Below, one piece after another: positions 1-15,297 of a stretch of DNA of 64,000 nucleotides. Position 1 is the first letter of the stretch. The number at the start of each line of letters is the position of its first letter. The translations under genes and the position numbers were made by a program. The notes below the pieces were generated by a model that searched no databases, was not told the origin of the DNA, and saw only the letters and a list, made by a program, of their open reading frames with translations. Source of the DNA: Pardosa pseudoannulata (Eukaryota; Arthropoda; Arachnida; Araneae; Lycosidae); contig CM063504.1 in the NCBI GenBank assembly GCA_032207245.1, positions 78,741,369 through 78,805,368 of the forward strand. Reading direction: 5' to 3'.

Positions 1-318
1 TATATTTAATGATTTATTTAAGTCCATAAATTACAGAAAAACCAACATATCACTATCCAAATTGACTTTTACTAGCATTTGGAATATTTTTAAAATCTCG
101 AATGTATACAAATATCATTATAGAGATGACTTTTACAAAACGATGAAAAACACATATTTAGTAGTAGTAACAAGATTACCATTGAATCTTGCTCCTTTAG
201 TAGATATACCGTTACTGTTACTAAAATCTTAAAACAAGAATAAGCATGAAATAGAATACATGTTGAGTATGTCATTGTTGGCAGTTTCTCCTGTCTTGCG
301 GTTTCTATAGTATCTTCA
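1..318. other. AT-rich sequence, no gene seen
   Basis: No coding region, RNA gene or repeat could be recognised. The longest open frame is 61 codons on the minus strand, with no familiar motif. Confidence 0.6.
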
Positions 319-1215
319 GGACCGGTCTGCCCAAAGTCGTTTAACAGCTAAACGCGATTACCCCATAGCGCCGGGGGGTGGGGTAATGAGTCTCCTCAGC
401 AGTGCTACGGCGCAGCTCTGGGGATGAGCCTCAGGGTGTTGTACTACGGTACCTCACCTAGGACAGCTATCAGCCTCCTCGTGGCGCCCCTGGTAACTAG
501 GAGTGTCCCTCCTAGGCCAATGATAGCCGTCTGCAACCTCAAGGGGTATACCTCCTTTAGGTATACTCGGGTTTCACGAACCCGGGGTTTCCTGAGTGAT
601 CCTTCTCTTCAGACTTCCCTGGTAGTCGTGAACTTACTTTGTAGTATTGTTCCTTACTGGGGTCGTCAACATTATTCTCGAACCATGACGGAACTCTCGT
701 AGGCCAGCAACACCTTGTGGTGTGGTGGTTACTGTCGTGGCGACTAATAATACAGACTGTATGGCTCCGGCCGGGACATGGTTAAACACACTTACCCCAT
801 AGCGCCTGTTACAGCACCCCTCAGCGAACGCCAACAGAGGGAGCTGCCGAACGGATAGTTTTGAGCGCTATCGAAAACAGAAGTGATATAGAGACAATGA
901 GCGAGCGTGCGCGCCGCACAAAAAAAAAAATAAATATGTTTCGTCTTATCTAATGATTTATCCCTTTCTTTTCCCTTGACAACAACTATGGATATCCGAG
1001 AAACTAAAGAAACCGAAGGCCACAGGCGGCCCCAAACGAACCTTTCGAAGTAAAGAGGTAAGTGAATCTTTTTTTACTTACCTCCTCGCTAATAATTATT
1101 AAGAATTATTTTACCTTGTGTAACGTAATAGCGCCAACCAATGGTGGACGTACTTATCCGTTTAAACAGAGATCAACTGCGGTTAGCTGCTAAACGACTT
1201 TGGTGAGACAGGCCC
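319..1215. mobile_element. 0.9 kb GC-rich element with terminal inverted repeats (non-autonomous DNA transposon)
   Basis: The left end (about 319-356) and the reverse complement of the right end (about 1178-1215) match closely. Both contain CCAAAGTCGTTTA followed by A/G, CAGCTAA. The outer bases also pair (GGACCGGTCT against GGGCCTGTCT). The interior from about 360 to 860 is far richer in G and C than anything else in the window and is full of short hairpins, for example TTACCCC/GGGGTAA at 358-386, and arms GTATACCT/AGGTATAC and CGGGTT/AACCCG between 540 and 585. The 15-mer TTACCCCATAGCGCC occurs twice (about 358 and 793). No transposase is present. The two overlapping open frames inside (about 424-702 plus, 634-834 minus) have no recognisable domain. 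A clear target-site duplication was not found. The short element at 24192-24318 has the same termini, so this is a family. Assignment to a transposon superfamily is open. Confidence 0.7.
1055..1084. repeat. short hairpin with splice-donor-like arms
   Basis: GAGGTAAGT at 1055-1063 is mirrored exactly by ACTTACCTC at 1076-1084 around a T-rich loop. Each arm therefore reads as a GTAAGT splice-donor consensus on its own strand. It lies inside the 0.9 kb inverted-repeat element, just after a 21-codon open frame (988-1053). Whether it has any role is unknown. Confidence 0.5.
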
Positions 1216-2339
1216 TTATTTCCATAAGTTGTCCAAGAAAAACTACCAATGTACTCTTTGTCAAAGGGAGTTTTTGCAGGTGGTTAAAGAATTTAGATGT
1301 TTTTCAAGAGTTTATGGCCAATAAAAGACACATAGAAACATATGATATACCGTTTATGGTATAACGTCTTGCCAGAAGTCACCACTTTCACTTACAACTG
1401 TTACTTTGAAATTAATTCTGAGATTACTAGTTCAGCTATTCGTATATATATTTTTTCTTCTTCCAAAAGCATTCTTACAGATATTTATCTGAGTTTTGAT
1501 ATTGAGCCACTCCCCTGTTTGTTGGCAATATACATGCCTTCATCTCGTTTGTACTAAGACAGTATTCAGACTTTTATGTATTTTGAAATGTATTTCAGCA
1601 TTAAGAACAAAACTTTAGATGGTGACATAAGCGGGATGTATAATACGAATTCTGCAAATTTGCAGTAATTTGTAGATGGCATATTGGCAGTTACGAATCG
1701 AATAATATCGCAAGGGATGAGCTCAATGAATTTCCGAATATATACGGAAATGGTTTTCTAATCCGATAGACAGATTTTAATGACTCATCTTATTCTCAAT
1801 GTCGCATTTTAAAGTCTATCTATCATTTTGTTCAATAAAAAGTTCACAAAGAATTCTAGAAAGCCTGATATTGAGATATATACATAATTTACATGCGGAA
1901 ACGTGAAAGATAAATTTACAAAATTAATAAAAAACTACGTTCATTTTCCTTAAAGATGTCTTTCATCTTAGCATTATTGATCTTATAAAAACTTTTTCGG
2001 TATCTCTAAAACAAAATTATCATGATTATCAGACCATCTTTCTTTTCCTTGAAATTCTCCGTTGCGGCTCGAATAAAAACTTCATTTTTTCCGACTAATC
2101 TATTTTCATTCAAATAAACCAATTGGATTTTAAGTTAAAAGTATTTCTATATTCTGCTATCAAGAATGCCTAGTCATAATATTTTTCTCTCAATAAAGTA
2201 TCAATTGTCCTCCAAAGAGGAGTTATTCGCATAAGTTTTTTTCTTAAACTTTCACTAAACTATAATTTAAATTTTCTGAGACTCTACGAGATCAGAGATA
2301 CTAATTTCTGATTAGACGATAGTTTTGATACTGTAATGT

Positions 2340-2340
<1 letters not shown>
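1216..2340. other. AT-rich sequence, no gene seen
   Basis: One open frame of 71 codons (1342-1557, plus) has no recognisable motif. No RNA gene or clear repeat was seen. Confidence 0.6.
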
Positions 2341-2342
<2 letters not shown>

Positions 2343-2437
<95 letters not shown>

Positions 2438-2500
2438 TTATATGTATATATATATATATATATAATATATATTAATATATATATATATATATTTATATAG
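2343..2500. repeat. (TA)n microsatellite, interrupted
   Basis: A dinucleotide TA tract, pure for about 60 bases and then broken by ATTATA, TTTATA and TGTATA variants. Confidence 0.95.
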
Positions 2501-2699
2501 AAACATAAAAAAAACATTATATACATAAGGGAGGTTTTCGTTTGGTTTTAACCACAAAAATATTTATGTATGAAAGTTTCACTTTATGAAGTATTGCTTA
2601 TCTGAATACTAATATATAAGTATATTATAAACATAATTTTGCACAATAATATTAACGTTAAAACATTTTTTCTTTCTTTATTATCAGGTACTAGACGTT

Positions 2700-3818
2700 A
2701 AATAAAATTGAACGAACTGTGAAAATGTTATAAAAAAATGAGCATAACTTTGAAACAAAGAGATATATTTTATACAGTGATACGTGACGTCTGCAAGAGT
2801 TTCTGTCAAAATAGATTAGAAAAACTGTTTTGTAAAGTTATTATAAAATGCATATTTTTACACTTTTCAATATTCACAGATAGAGATATTTTTTAACTTC
2901 CTATTACAAATTATTTCGTATAAAATATGGTAAAAATAAAATTAAAAAATAATAACATAAAGGTTATAAAGAGAAATGTAACAGCATCAGTACCGATGAA
3001 ACAGACTTTGAAACAAAGGATATATATTTTATAGAGCGATACGTGAATGACGTATTGTATACATGAAGCTTTCTGTCAAAATAGATTAGAAAAACTGTTT
3101 TGTAAAGTTATTATAAAATGCATATTTTTATACTTGAGCAGTATTCACAGATACAGACATTTTTAACTTGCTATTAAAAATTATTTAGTATAAAATATGG
3201 TATAAATAAGATTAAAAAATATGGTAACATAAAAGGTTATAAAGAGAAATGTAACAGCATCAGTACCGATTAAAAAAACTTTGAAATAAATTACATATGT
3301 TTTATACAGAGATACGTGAAAGACGTATTGTACACGTGAAGTTTTCTGCCAAAATATATTAGAAAAACTGTTTTGTAAAGTTATTATAAAATGCATAAAT
3401 TTAAACTTGTGCAATATTCATAGATAAAGACATTTTCAACTTGAGATTACAAATTATTTCTTATAAAATATGGTATAAATAAGACTAAAAATATGGTAAC
3501 CTAAAAGGTTATAAAGATAATATGTAACAACATAAGTACCGATTAAAAGAAACTTTGAAACAAAGGATATATGTTTTATACAGAGATAAGTGAATGACGT
3601 AATGCACACGTGATGTTTTCTATAAAAATATATTAGAAAAACTGTTTTGTAAAGTTATAAAATGCATATTTTTACACTTGAGCAATATTCATAGATAAAG
3701 AAATTTTTAATTTGAGATTACAAATTATTTCTTATAAAATATGGTATAAATAAAACTAAAAAATGTGGTAACATAAAAGGTAATAAAGAGAAATGTAACA
3801 GCATCAGTACCGATGGAA
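2700..3818. repeat. ~272 bp tandem satellite, copy set 1 (about 4 monomers)
   Basis: The phrase TTATAAAATGCATA recurs near 2843, 3111, 3385 and 3655, giving a period of about 270-275 bases. Each monomer also carries the blocks AACAGCATCAGTACCGAT, ACTTTGAAACAAAG and AGATTAGAAAAACTGTTTTG. The array is cut by the N gap starting at 3819. The same monomer reappears immediately after the second gap at 26090. Open frames in this stretch (for example 3181-3414 minus) are by-products of the repeat. Confidence 0.93.
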
Positions 3819-3918
3819 NNNNNNNNNNNNNNNNNNNNNNNNNNNNNNNNNNNNNNNNNNNNNNNNNNNNNNNNNNNNNNNNNNNNNNNNNNNNNNNNNN
3901 NNNNNNNNNNNNNNNNNN
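3819..3918. other. assembly gap, 100 N
   Basis: Exactly 100 N, a conventional placeholder for a gap of unknown size. Satellite sequence lies on its left and a SINE on its right, so the true satellite array is probably longer than shown. Confidence 0.99.
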
Positions 3919-4025
3919 TTAAAAACCCGTACTTTGGATAAACTGCCATGTCAAGCATCGAACCCACAATCTTCGGGTCTGGATCGCGTGCTCTGACCTT
4001 TCGGCCACAGAGCTAGTTAGCTAAG
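3919..4025 (-). mobile_element. tRNA-derived SINE head, truncated by the gap
   Basis: On the minus strand this reads as a tRNA-like RNA polymerase III promoter. There is an A-box-like stretch TGGCCGAAAGGTCAGAGC (from about 4010 down to 3993), then the B box GGGTTCGATGC (about 3967 down to 3957). The spacing of about 35 bases is tRNA-like. The T stem does not close on its 3' side, so it is not a functional tRNA. The 3' body runs left into the N gap. The start of the head (GCTCTGTGGC) matches that of the SINE at 52.37 kb, although the rest differs. Confidence 0.7.
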
Positions 4026-6660
4026 TTTCTTTATGCGGCTATATGAATTAATGCACTCTATAAAAAATTAATTTTTTAATTTCAATTTTTGTATGAAAAT
4101 GGCATAATTGTTTTAAAACTTTACCCTGGTTCAATTATTTATAATATTAGACGTTTTGTACATTTTAACCAAAGAAATGGAATTATTCTGCATATTTATC
4201 AGAAAACAAATATTAGAATAAAAATATTAGATTTCAGTAATTGAAATATTTGTCAAAATACTTTACTATAGAAAAAAAATGAAATGAATTATAAATTATA
4301 GTTTATAAGTTTGGAAATTCTTAAAGTTTCTTAAAGTAAAACCGTTAAGTTTCGAAATTCTTAATCCCTATATTAAACTGCAAGATATTAACTAGTTTCA
4401 ATGCTTTCTTACTTAAAAATAAAGTGTTAATGAATAATTTTGTTGCTTATTTTTTTATTTCATCTGCTACTTAAATGATTAAACATACAAAAGAAACATT
4501 ATTAATGAAATTATTATTCAAACAATTGTATAAACTTAGCACTACCACACCAAATTTGGTATTTTAGAGATAGGAACTTTGTACTCAATATTCCTCAGTA
4601 TTTCATTTGAAATTGTGAATTATAATAGCATAAAATAATATTCTCACAAATAGTAATGTTTCTAGTAAAAGATATATTTAAAGTTATATATTTCAATGAG
4701 TAATTTATCTTCTTATGAATAAGTGTTAAATAATAGTTACTGAAAAGACTTGATACTATTTCGTGGCAAGAATAATCCAAAAACAGAAAAAGAGAAAAAT
4801 ATGATGAATGTATAGCAAATTAATATGTTTTCAAAGACTATAATAAACCTTTATTAGTAGCTTATCGCATTCAATACAACTAACTCTATTTCTCATCCTA
4901 TTCCTAGAACATCTAATATGCTTCGAACTAGAATGTGTTGTTACAGATATTGAAACAGAAAAATAAAACAAAATCATGAACAAAAAATCATAAAAGAAAA
5001 AAAAAACAAAAGAAAAAAAAAATAAGATTTTAAAAAAATACAAAAGAATAAAACCTAAAAAAGGTTTGTATTTAAAAAAACAAGGTATAATTAATAATTT
5101 GAATGAGTAAATACGCTAATGTAAAATTGACATAGAAACCCTGTTAGTTTTGAAACCTATTATTAATGTACAAAATCTTATTTATTAGTGAAAAAATGCA
5201 TATTTAGGAATTATGCTGATGAATAATATACATTTCTCCTATACGTTTGCGTTAATATCAAAATATTTATTCTGCATATAATATCTGTAGTATATAATTA
5301 AATTTTTTTGAAAAAAAAAAAAAAAGTTATATAATAATTTAAATTCTTCAATAGTGGTTCATTTCTATAATGTTCTTACGCAAATACTAAATATGATTTT
5401 TCTTTTAAAAAAATAAAAAACATAAAATATATAAATATAGAAAGATATTAACAGAATAAGGGAAATATCTGATTTATTTTTAATTGCTATATCAATAATA
5501 AGCTGTATTATTTAATGCTGAATGGAATGTTTTTTTAACTCTTTTTCTGCAGATTAGCCTATGCACCATCTTATATGTCATTAATAGGTGCCTGGAACGA
5601 AAAATATCTTGAACAAATTTAGCAGGGATCACATTTTTTTTTGATATTTCAGAAGATTGCTGACAAGTTTAATAATATACATTTCTTCTTCGTCAATGGT
5701 GAACATGTTCATGGTTTCTTCAAAATATTTTTCTCCAAAAAATACTAATATCTGTGACGCTATCAATAATATTGCCATTAAAATAAAAAAAACACTCTGT
5801 TAAATATTAACATTTGTCTTCTATTAAAATTAGGTTCATTCTTTTATTCAAATGAGATATTTTCTTACGCAAATATAAATATTGATTGCATGTAAGCATT
5901 TTAACCAATAATAATAATCCCTATAATATTTTATATTTAATTTTGATGGAAAGCTGTTTACTTTATTTTTGCTTTTTTAATAACTGAATTTAATGCAGTT
6001 GCAATTGTTTTTTAACTCATTTTATAAAGCAAAAACACACCGGGTTATGAAAATTTAGTTCCAATACATGCAAAATATAAAAAAATATAAATTTAAACTG
6101 TTTAATCTAAACTATGGAATTAAAGTAAATTGAAAATAACTTGAAAAAAAATATAGTAACAATTTTAACCCTGCTGTTTTCTTCGGGTATATATGTCCCA
6201 AAATAAAATGAATACATTCCTAAAAATGAGGATATTTCCATGAGAACATTTCCCTGAATGTTCTTGACATATTTGGAATATAATATAAATAAGTACTCCG
6301 ATAGAGATTTACGCTTATTTTTATTTTAAAGAAATAATTTTCAGTTTATATCTAATGTATAGTTCGGGTCAATATGACAAAATGAAAAAAAAGAGTAATT
6401 TTTACTCATACGTATTCACTTTTATTTGGAATAATTTAAAAAAAAATTACAACAGCTTCTCTAATTTATCGATTTCGGAAACCTAATTTATAAAGTTATG
6501 TGTTTGGTCACAGAACAAGGATCAAAGTGGCAAGGTAAAATACTTGATACGATTGGCAGGGAGTTAAACTATTTGCTATTATTTAAACATTTTGAAAGTA
6601 TGGAAATTAAAAGTTTTCAAGCATATATTGTATTATTATTATTACCTGGAGATTAAATAA
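4026..6660. other. 2.6 kb AT-rich sequence, no gene seen
   Basis: Open frames are no longer than 70 codons and consist of low-complexity residues (for example the Phe-rich frame at 4831-5043, minus). No RNA gene, transposon or tandem repeat could be recognised. Confidence 0.6.
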
Positions 6661-7029
6661 TATACAAAATCAACAAAAAGCTTATGGGGTAAAAAAATGG
6701 CAGAAATAGAGTTCACTCGACAAAATCGAAACATTTTGTACCATATTGAGGTTATTCGTTTTTATAAAAAAAAATCCACTCGTCAAGGAAGAAGAAATGT
6801 GGATAGATTAAATAGAGTGAAATATATCTGGGAAATGTGGATAGAAACTCTTTCAAAATTATATAATCCGATTGAAAATTTTACAATAGTCGAACAATTA
6901 AAAGGATTTCATGGCCAATGTCCTTTCAAAGAGTATATACCGTGTAAGTCTTTTAAATATGTTATCAAAATATGAACTTTATGTAACAGAAAAACTTCGT
7001 ATGTACTAAAAACACAATGCATTTGTTCT
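6661..7029 (+). pseudogene. piggyBac transposase fragment (DDE_Tnp_1_7 domain), inactive
   Basis: The frame is open from 6661 to the TGA at 6973 and then continues in the same frame to about 7029. The translation follows the centre of piggyBac transposases: a KSLW segment, then RFYKKKSTRQGRR, DRLNRVKYIWEMWIETL, EQLKGFHGQCPF and KYVIKI. The TGA falls where the family usually has Trp (IKIW), and family-like residues resume behind it (TLC..KTSY). The first catalytic Asp of the family, in the motif DEQL, is Val here (TIVEQL), so the enzyme would be dead even without the stop. Only about 120 of the usual ~550-600 residues remain. No piggyBac inverted repeats or TTAA duplications were located. Recognition of the family is confident from motif order; boundaries are approximate. 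Confidence 0.85.
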
Positions 7030-7923
<894 letters not shown>

Positions 7924-7978
7924 ATGTTATAGAGATAGAGTTTTGGCAGTATTAACTGATATATTAACATTGATATAA
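7924..7978 (+). repeat. 55 bp segment bordering a (TA)n tract, copy 1
   Basis: Begins ATGTTATAGAGATAGAG and continues into GTATTAACTGAT. A near-identical segment borders the next (TA)n tract at 9155-9209 on the same side. This suggests that the (TA)n plus this flank is the end of a dispersed element, or that the locus was duplicated. Confidence 0.85.
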
Positions 7979-9154
<1,176 letters not shown>

Positions 9155-9209
9155 ATGTTATAGAGATAGAGTTTTGGCCAGTATTAACTGATAATTAACG
9201 TTGATATAA
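9155..9209 (+). repeat. 55 bp segment bordering a (TA)n tract, copy 2
   Basis: Second copy of the segment at 7924-7978, differing by a few substitutions and single-base indels. It sits directly against the (TA)n tract in the same orientation. Confidence 0.85.
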
Positions 9210-9512
9210 TTTATTGACTTACATATCCTTACTGAATTGTGAATTTTATTCTTACTCGTCAGTTTCATCATTTTTTTAGTTATGTTTTTATATAATTCCT
9301 TTTCTGTAGTATTTAGCTTATTTTGCTGTGGTATTTAGCAAATTTAGATTATTGATCTTGTGTTAATTTACGATTCGTTTGTGCATTTCATTCTATTAAC
9401 CAGTTTGTGTGCGTTTCGGAATTTACTTGAGTTATTCCATTTCTGAATTTACTCTTATCTTGTTTACCTGAGTATTAGATTCAGAATTAAGTACAATTAT
9501 AGATTTAAAACA

Positions 9513-10238
9513 TTGTCAAATCAGAAACGTGCGGCAAAGTCATCCCTAACTAGGCTAAAAAATAAAACACTAGAGGAGATAAATAAACAACACATTTCTC
9601 AATTAAATATAAGGAGGAATAGATTTAATGTGATTAGTGAGGATTTAAAAAATATTTATGATAAATTATTCAATGTGTGTGAAGAAGATTAAATAGATAA
9701 ACTTTGTGAAGAAAGAGAGGAATTGTTCGAAGTTATAGATGATGTACTAGCTATAATTGATAGGTGTATTTTAAAATTATCAAGTAAAAGTGCCGAACCT
9801 AATTCGTTTAATTTAAAAACATTTGAGTCTAGTGAAACCAACTTACCAACGTTGTCTCTACCAACATTTTCGGGAAGAGTTGAAGGGTGGTTAAGCTTCT
9901 CAGATTTATTTCAAACAGCGGTAGCAAAAAATTCAAATGTATCACGTGCACAAATATTGTAGTACTTAAAAGGAAGTCTAAAAGGGGATGTTTTAAATGT
10001 TATTTACTCACTTGGTATAACTGACTCTAATTTTGAAATTGCTTGGAAATTGCTAAAGGAACGTTATTATCATAAAAGTTAAATATTATCCTCAGTTATG
10101 AACAAGTACTTAACTTTGCCTTCGTTAACTTCTAAATCTGATACTCAAATTCTGAATTTGGTGGAATCTTAGGGAATTCGTAAGAGTTCTGGAGACTCTA
10201 GAATTGAAGGTAGACAATGCCACCGACACTCTTATAAT
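9513..10238 (+). pseudogene. BEL/Pao gag, N-terminal and DUF1759-type core, broken
   Basis: Gag packages the element RNA into virus-like particles. The frame that fits the family begins around a TTG at 9513 (SNQKRAAKSS); no ATG is in place. The core is recognisable from LPTLSLPTFSG through the WLSFSDLF motif to the LKERYY segment. In-frame stops occur at 9690 (TAA), 9960 (TAG), 10080 (TAA) and 10170 (TAG). At the last of these the reading shifts by one base and continues as FVRVLETLELK up to about 10238, where the inserted element begins. Gag sequence resumes by about 13461. Identification is firm; the original start is inferred. Confidence 0.9.
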
Positions 10239-11379
10239 CTATATATTTATAAATGAATTTGTGTCTGTCTGTCTGTGTGTATGTACTCGATAGACTCAAA
10301 AACCATTCATCCAATCACCGTGAAAAATTCGGAAATGATTAGGTACATCACTGGGAAGGTTTTTGTAAATTTTTAACGTTCGAAATCCATTCCTTCCCCC
10401 ATTTTAGAGCATTTCATGTCACTATTCCAAGCATTATTTTCCCCGGTTAAAAGCAAACAATTACATTTTTAATTTATCGCGTGATAACTAAGGAAAAGAA
10501 GCATTATTTCTAGCAATGTGACGTCATCCCAAGTAATTGTTTTAAACGCAGTTTTCCTCGGTTAAAAGTAGAAGATTAAAATTTTTAATTTATTACATAA
10601 TATATAGGTGAAAATGATATTTTTCTATCAACATGACGTCATTACTTTAAATATTTCATTTATTTATTTTTTATTTTATAATCGTCTGCGTAGTATTAAT
10701 TCGATTTGACCTGGAAATTGAGATATAAAGTGATTCACTTTCATTTTTATGTGACGCAAATTATAGCATTTTTATATGAGAACTAATTTTAAATTTAATT
10801 CTTTGTTAATTTTTAAGTTGCAATGAAATGTTTATCAACAATATTATAACAACAAAAAGTACAAATTTCTGTGACTCTCATTGGAAAATAAAAACCTATC
10901 ATTTTATATAGTTATCTTCATATTCATATATTTGACAATATGAATGTGTGTTTCTGTTTCATACTAAACTATGTGGTTTGTCATAAATTTCCTTAGTTTT
11001 AGAAAACATTTATTACTACGAACAAAATTAGTACTTTTGCTGTCAAAACCTCTGCTCCCTATTCTATCACGTAAGTTGGCAGTGTATATTAACGTTGCTA
11101 ATCAACTTACAGTAGTAATACAGTTTAGGGTTAAACTTATATTTTACTATACAGTTTTGAGCAAATTTATTATAAGACACAAATTCGATGCAGATTTAAT
11201 CGTTAGTATGTAAACGTATATTTTACTATTTTTATTTATAGATATTAAGAACAGTTTTCATTTTTATGTTTTTAAACAAATCTTCCCGATAAGTCATAGA
11301 GTAACTTCTTTGGACAGAAATCCTTGATACCACCAAATGAACATATTCCACATTAATACATCTTGAATTCCCAGATTAA

Positions 11380-13265
<1,886 letters not shown>

Positions 13266-13460
13266 TTAAAATTTAATTTTTTGTATTGTAAACATTAGTA
13301 CTAAAAGGTTTCCAATCTCGGAAATGAATTATCCTATTCAGAAGAGTACATATATATTACTTTCCACAGCATTTTGAAATATGACTCCTAAAATTTGTGC
13401 AATTGGGAAGATTATAAAAAAAAAGTTACAACTTTTTACTTCAAATTAAAATAAATGATT

Positions 13461-14230
13461 TTGTCAAAAAATCATATTTTGATAAAGTGTGATTTATTTC
13501 ATAAAATGTCTCTTCAAAAAAGAGTTAATTTTGTTAAATAAAATAACATTTGCTTCAACTGTTTGAATCAAAATCATAGGGTATCCAATTGCAAAAGTAG
13601 CCAGAAATGTCGCAAATGCAACAAACCACACCATACTTTATTGCATTTTACTGAGGCTCGAGATACTTCCAATAAAACCTTGTCAGCAAATGCAGCTGAA
13701 TTTTCTCCTAGATCGAATATAGAGGTCCAGCCAGTGGAACATACTGAGAACATTCCTGAGGAACCCCAAACAGTTATTTCGTCTTGTTTGTCAGACTGTG
13801 TGTCGCAAGGTCAAGTTTTGCTTTGTACTGCTATTATCAAGGTTAGAGATACATTTGGAGAGTTTAAACCATGTAGAGTCTCATTAGATCCAGGCAGCCA
13901 AACCAGCTTCATTACAGAATCGTGCCTTAAGAAGTTAGGTCTTGCTAGAAAGAAGGCAAGGTTGCTCATTTCTTGTCTTGGCTCTTCCAATTCCTATACT
14001 AATGGTGTTTCTAAAATCAATTTCACGCCACATTCTCGGGATGCACCATTATTCTCTACCCCAGTGTATGTTTTAAACCAAATTATCGGAGAAGTTCCTC
14101 ACTCTACCTTGGATGGCTGTATTTCAAGCGATTTTAAGGATTTACAACTGGCTGATCCGACATTTTACAAATAAGGTCCAATTGACATTTTGTTAGGTCT
14201 AGTGTTTCCTTACCAATGTTACGTGGGGAA
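13461..14230 (+). pseudogene. BEL/Pao gag zinc knuckle and protease region, broken
   Basis: The frame starting at 13461 reads through the end of gag. Its zinc knuckle CFNCLNQNHRVSNC (13551-13592) has the full C-x2-C-x4-H-x4-C pattern that binds element RNA. A TAA lies just before it (13539). The protease follows. The retropepsin active site normally reads Asp-Ser/Thr-Gly, but here it is SLDPGSQ (Asp codon 13887-13889), that is Asp-Pro-Gly. The Asp is kept, but the neighbouring hydroxyl residue that supports the fireman's-grip geometry is lost. The frame meets TAA at 14172 and a few residues of family sequence follow (PIDILLG) before the reading shifts at about 14216. Confidence 0.92.
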
Positions 14231-15290
14231 ATAATTCGTGGGAAGGAAGGAGAGCCCTTTGCAGTTCGTTCGGACTTAGGCTGGATAATTTCCGGAAATG
14301 TATTTTTAAATTCAAATTGTTCTACGGCTATCCAGGTCATCAATATTCAAGTAAACTTGGATAAGCTAATTTCAAACTTCTGGAATTTAGATTCGGTGCC
14401 TACGGCAAGTGTTTTATCGAAGACAGATCAATTATGTGAAGATTTTTTCGTGTCATCATATTCTACAGTTAACACTGGGAGATACGTTGTAAGATTACCC
14501 TTTCATTCTTCTCCTTCGAAATTAGGAGATTCTAAGCGAAAAGCTCTACGAAGACTTAGATCGTTAGAAAATTCCTTGTTAACTAATTATGAGAAATATG
14601 AAAATTATCAAAAATTCATGCGTGAATACATAAACTTGGGACACATGGAGTCTGTTCCTCAAGCTGATTACACAAAACAAGCATACTACCTCCCCCATCA
14701 TGCAGTGTTAAGAGAGGCAAGTACAACTACAACGTACTCGTGTTTGATGCCTCTTCGAAATCAACATCTGTCTATTCGTTAAATGACCTACTAATCGTCC
14801 TCGTCGTCGGTCTTTGTTTGCAGACTGACTTGTATCCACTTCTGATGAACTTCCGCTTTTTTTCCATAGCTTTGCATGCCGACTTAGAGAAGATGTTCAG
14901 GCAGATCAAAATTCACCCTGATGATGTCGATTGGCAAAGAATTTTGTGGAGAGAATTATTCGAGGACCCTGTGACTGAGTACAGGTTAGTTACTTATGGT
15001 ACTGCCAGTGCTCCTTATCTATCCACTAGAAACTTAAAAGCAACTTATCAAGGATGAGAGTGAAAGCTATCCTCTTGCTTCCCATGAAACCGTCAATCAT
15101 TTTTATGTCGATGATCTTCTAAGTGGGGCTGCTTTGAATGGAGAAGTTATCGAACTTGTGATTCAGCTCAATAAAATGATGAGGAAAGGGGGATTCAATT
15201 TACTGAAGTGGCATTTTAATGATTCCGATGTAGTTAGAGAAACTTCAGGGAATCATGAAGAAAGGGATCTCTGTTCTACTGAGGATGATG
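14216..15290 (+). pseudogene. BEL/Pao reverse transcriptase, frameshifted
   Basis: Copies element RNA to DNA. The first segment (14216-14735) holds the linker and N-terminal part: SDLGWIISG, YVVRLPF, EYINLGHMES and YYLPHHAVLRE. The frame then shifts near 14735 to VFDASSKST and SLNDLL, and on to the first catalytic Asp in HADLEKMFRQI (GAC 14881-14883) and YGTASAPYLSTR. A second shift near 15040 leads to the catalytic motif FYVDDLLSG, with YVDD at 15104-15115, then KGGFNLLKW. The active-site Asp residues are preserved even though the frame is not, so the element was functional until fairly late. The 3' boundary with the connection region is approximate. Confidence 0.93.
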
Positions 15291-15297
15291 CAGCAAG

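Noticed and set aside
424..834. Two overlapping open frames (92 and 66 codons) in the GC-rich element
   Set aside because: No recognisable domain, opposite strands overlapping, and the region is better explained by hairpin-rich non-coding sequence.
3181..3967. Hydrophobic small open frames (77 and 80 codons) around the first gap
   Set aside because: They are the same translation repeated from satellite monomers, and one runs through the N gap.
3950..4015. Possible functional tRNA gene on the minus strand
   Set aside because: The A and B boxes are present but the T stem and acceptor stem do not pair, so it is a tRNA-derived SINE head.
4831..5043. Phe-rich 70-codon minus-strand frame
   Set aside because: Arises from A-rich low-complexity sequence; no transmembrane gene context.
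5530..5660. Possible exon after a CTTTTTCTGCAG acceptor-like sequence
   Set aside because: No coding similarity or matching donor in frame; splice-like strings are expected by chance in this composition.
10971..11213. 80-codon frame inside the insertion as a possible Helitron protein
   Set aside because: No Rep or helicase motif, and codon composition simply follows the AT-rich sequence.
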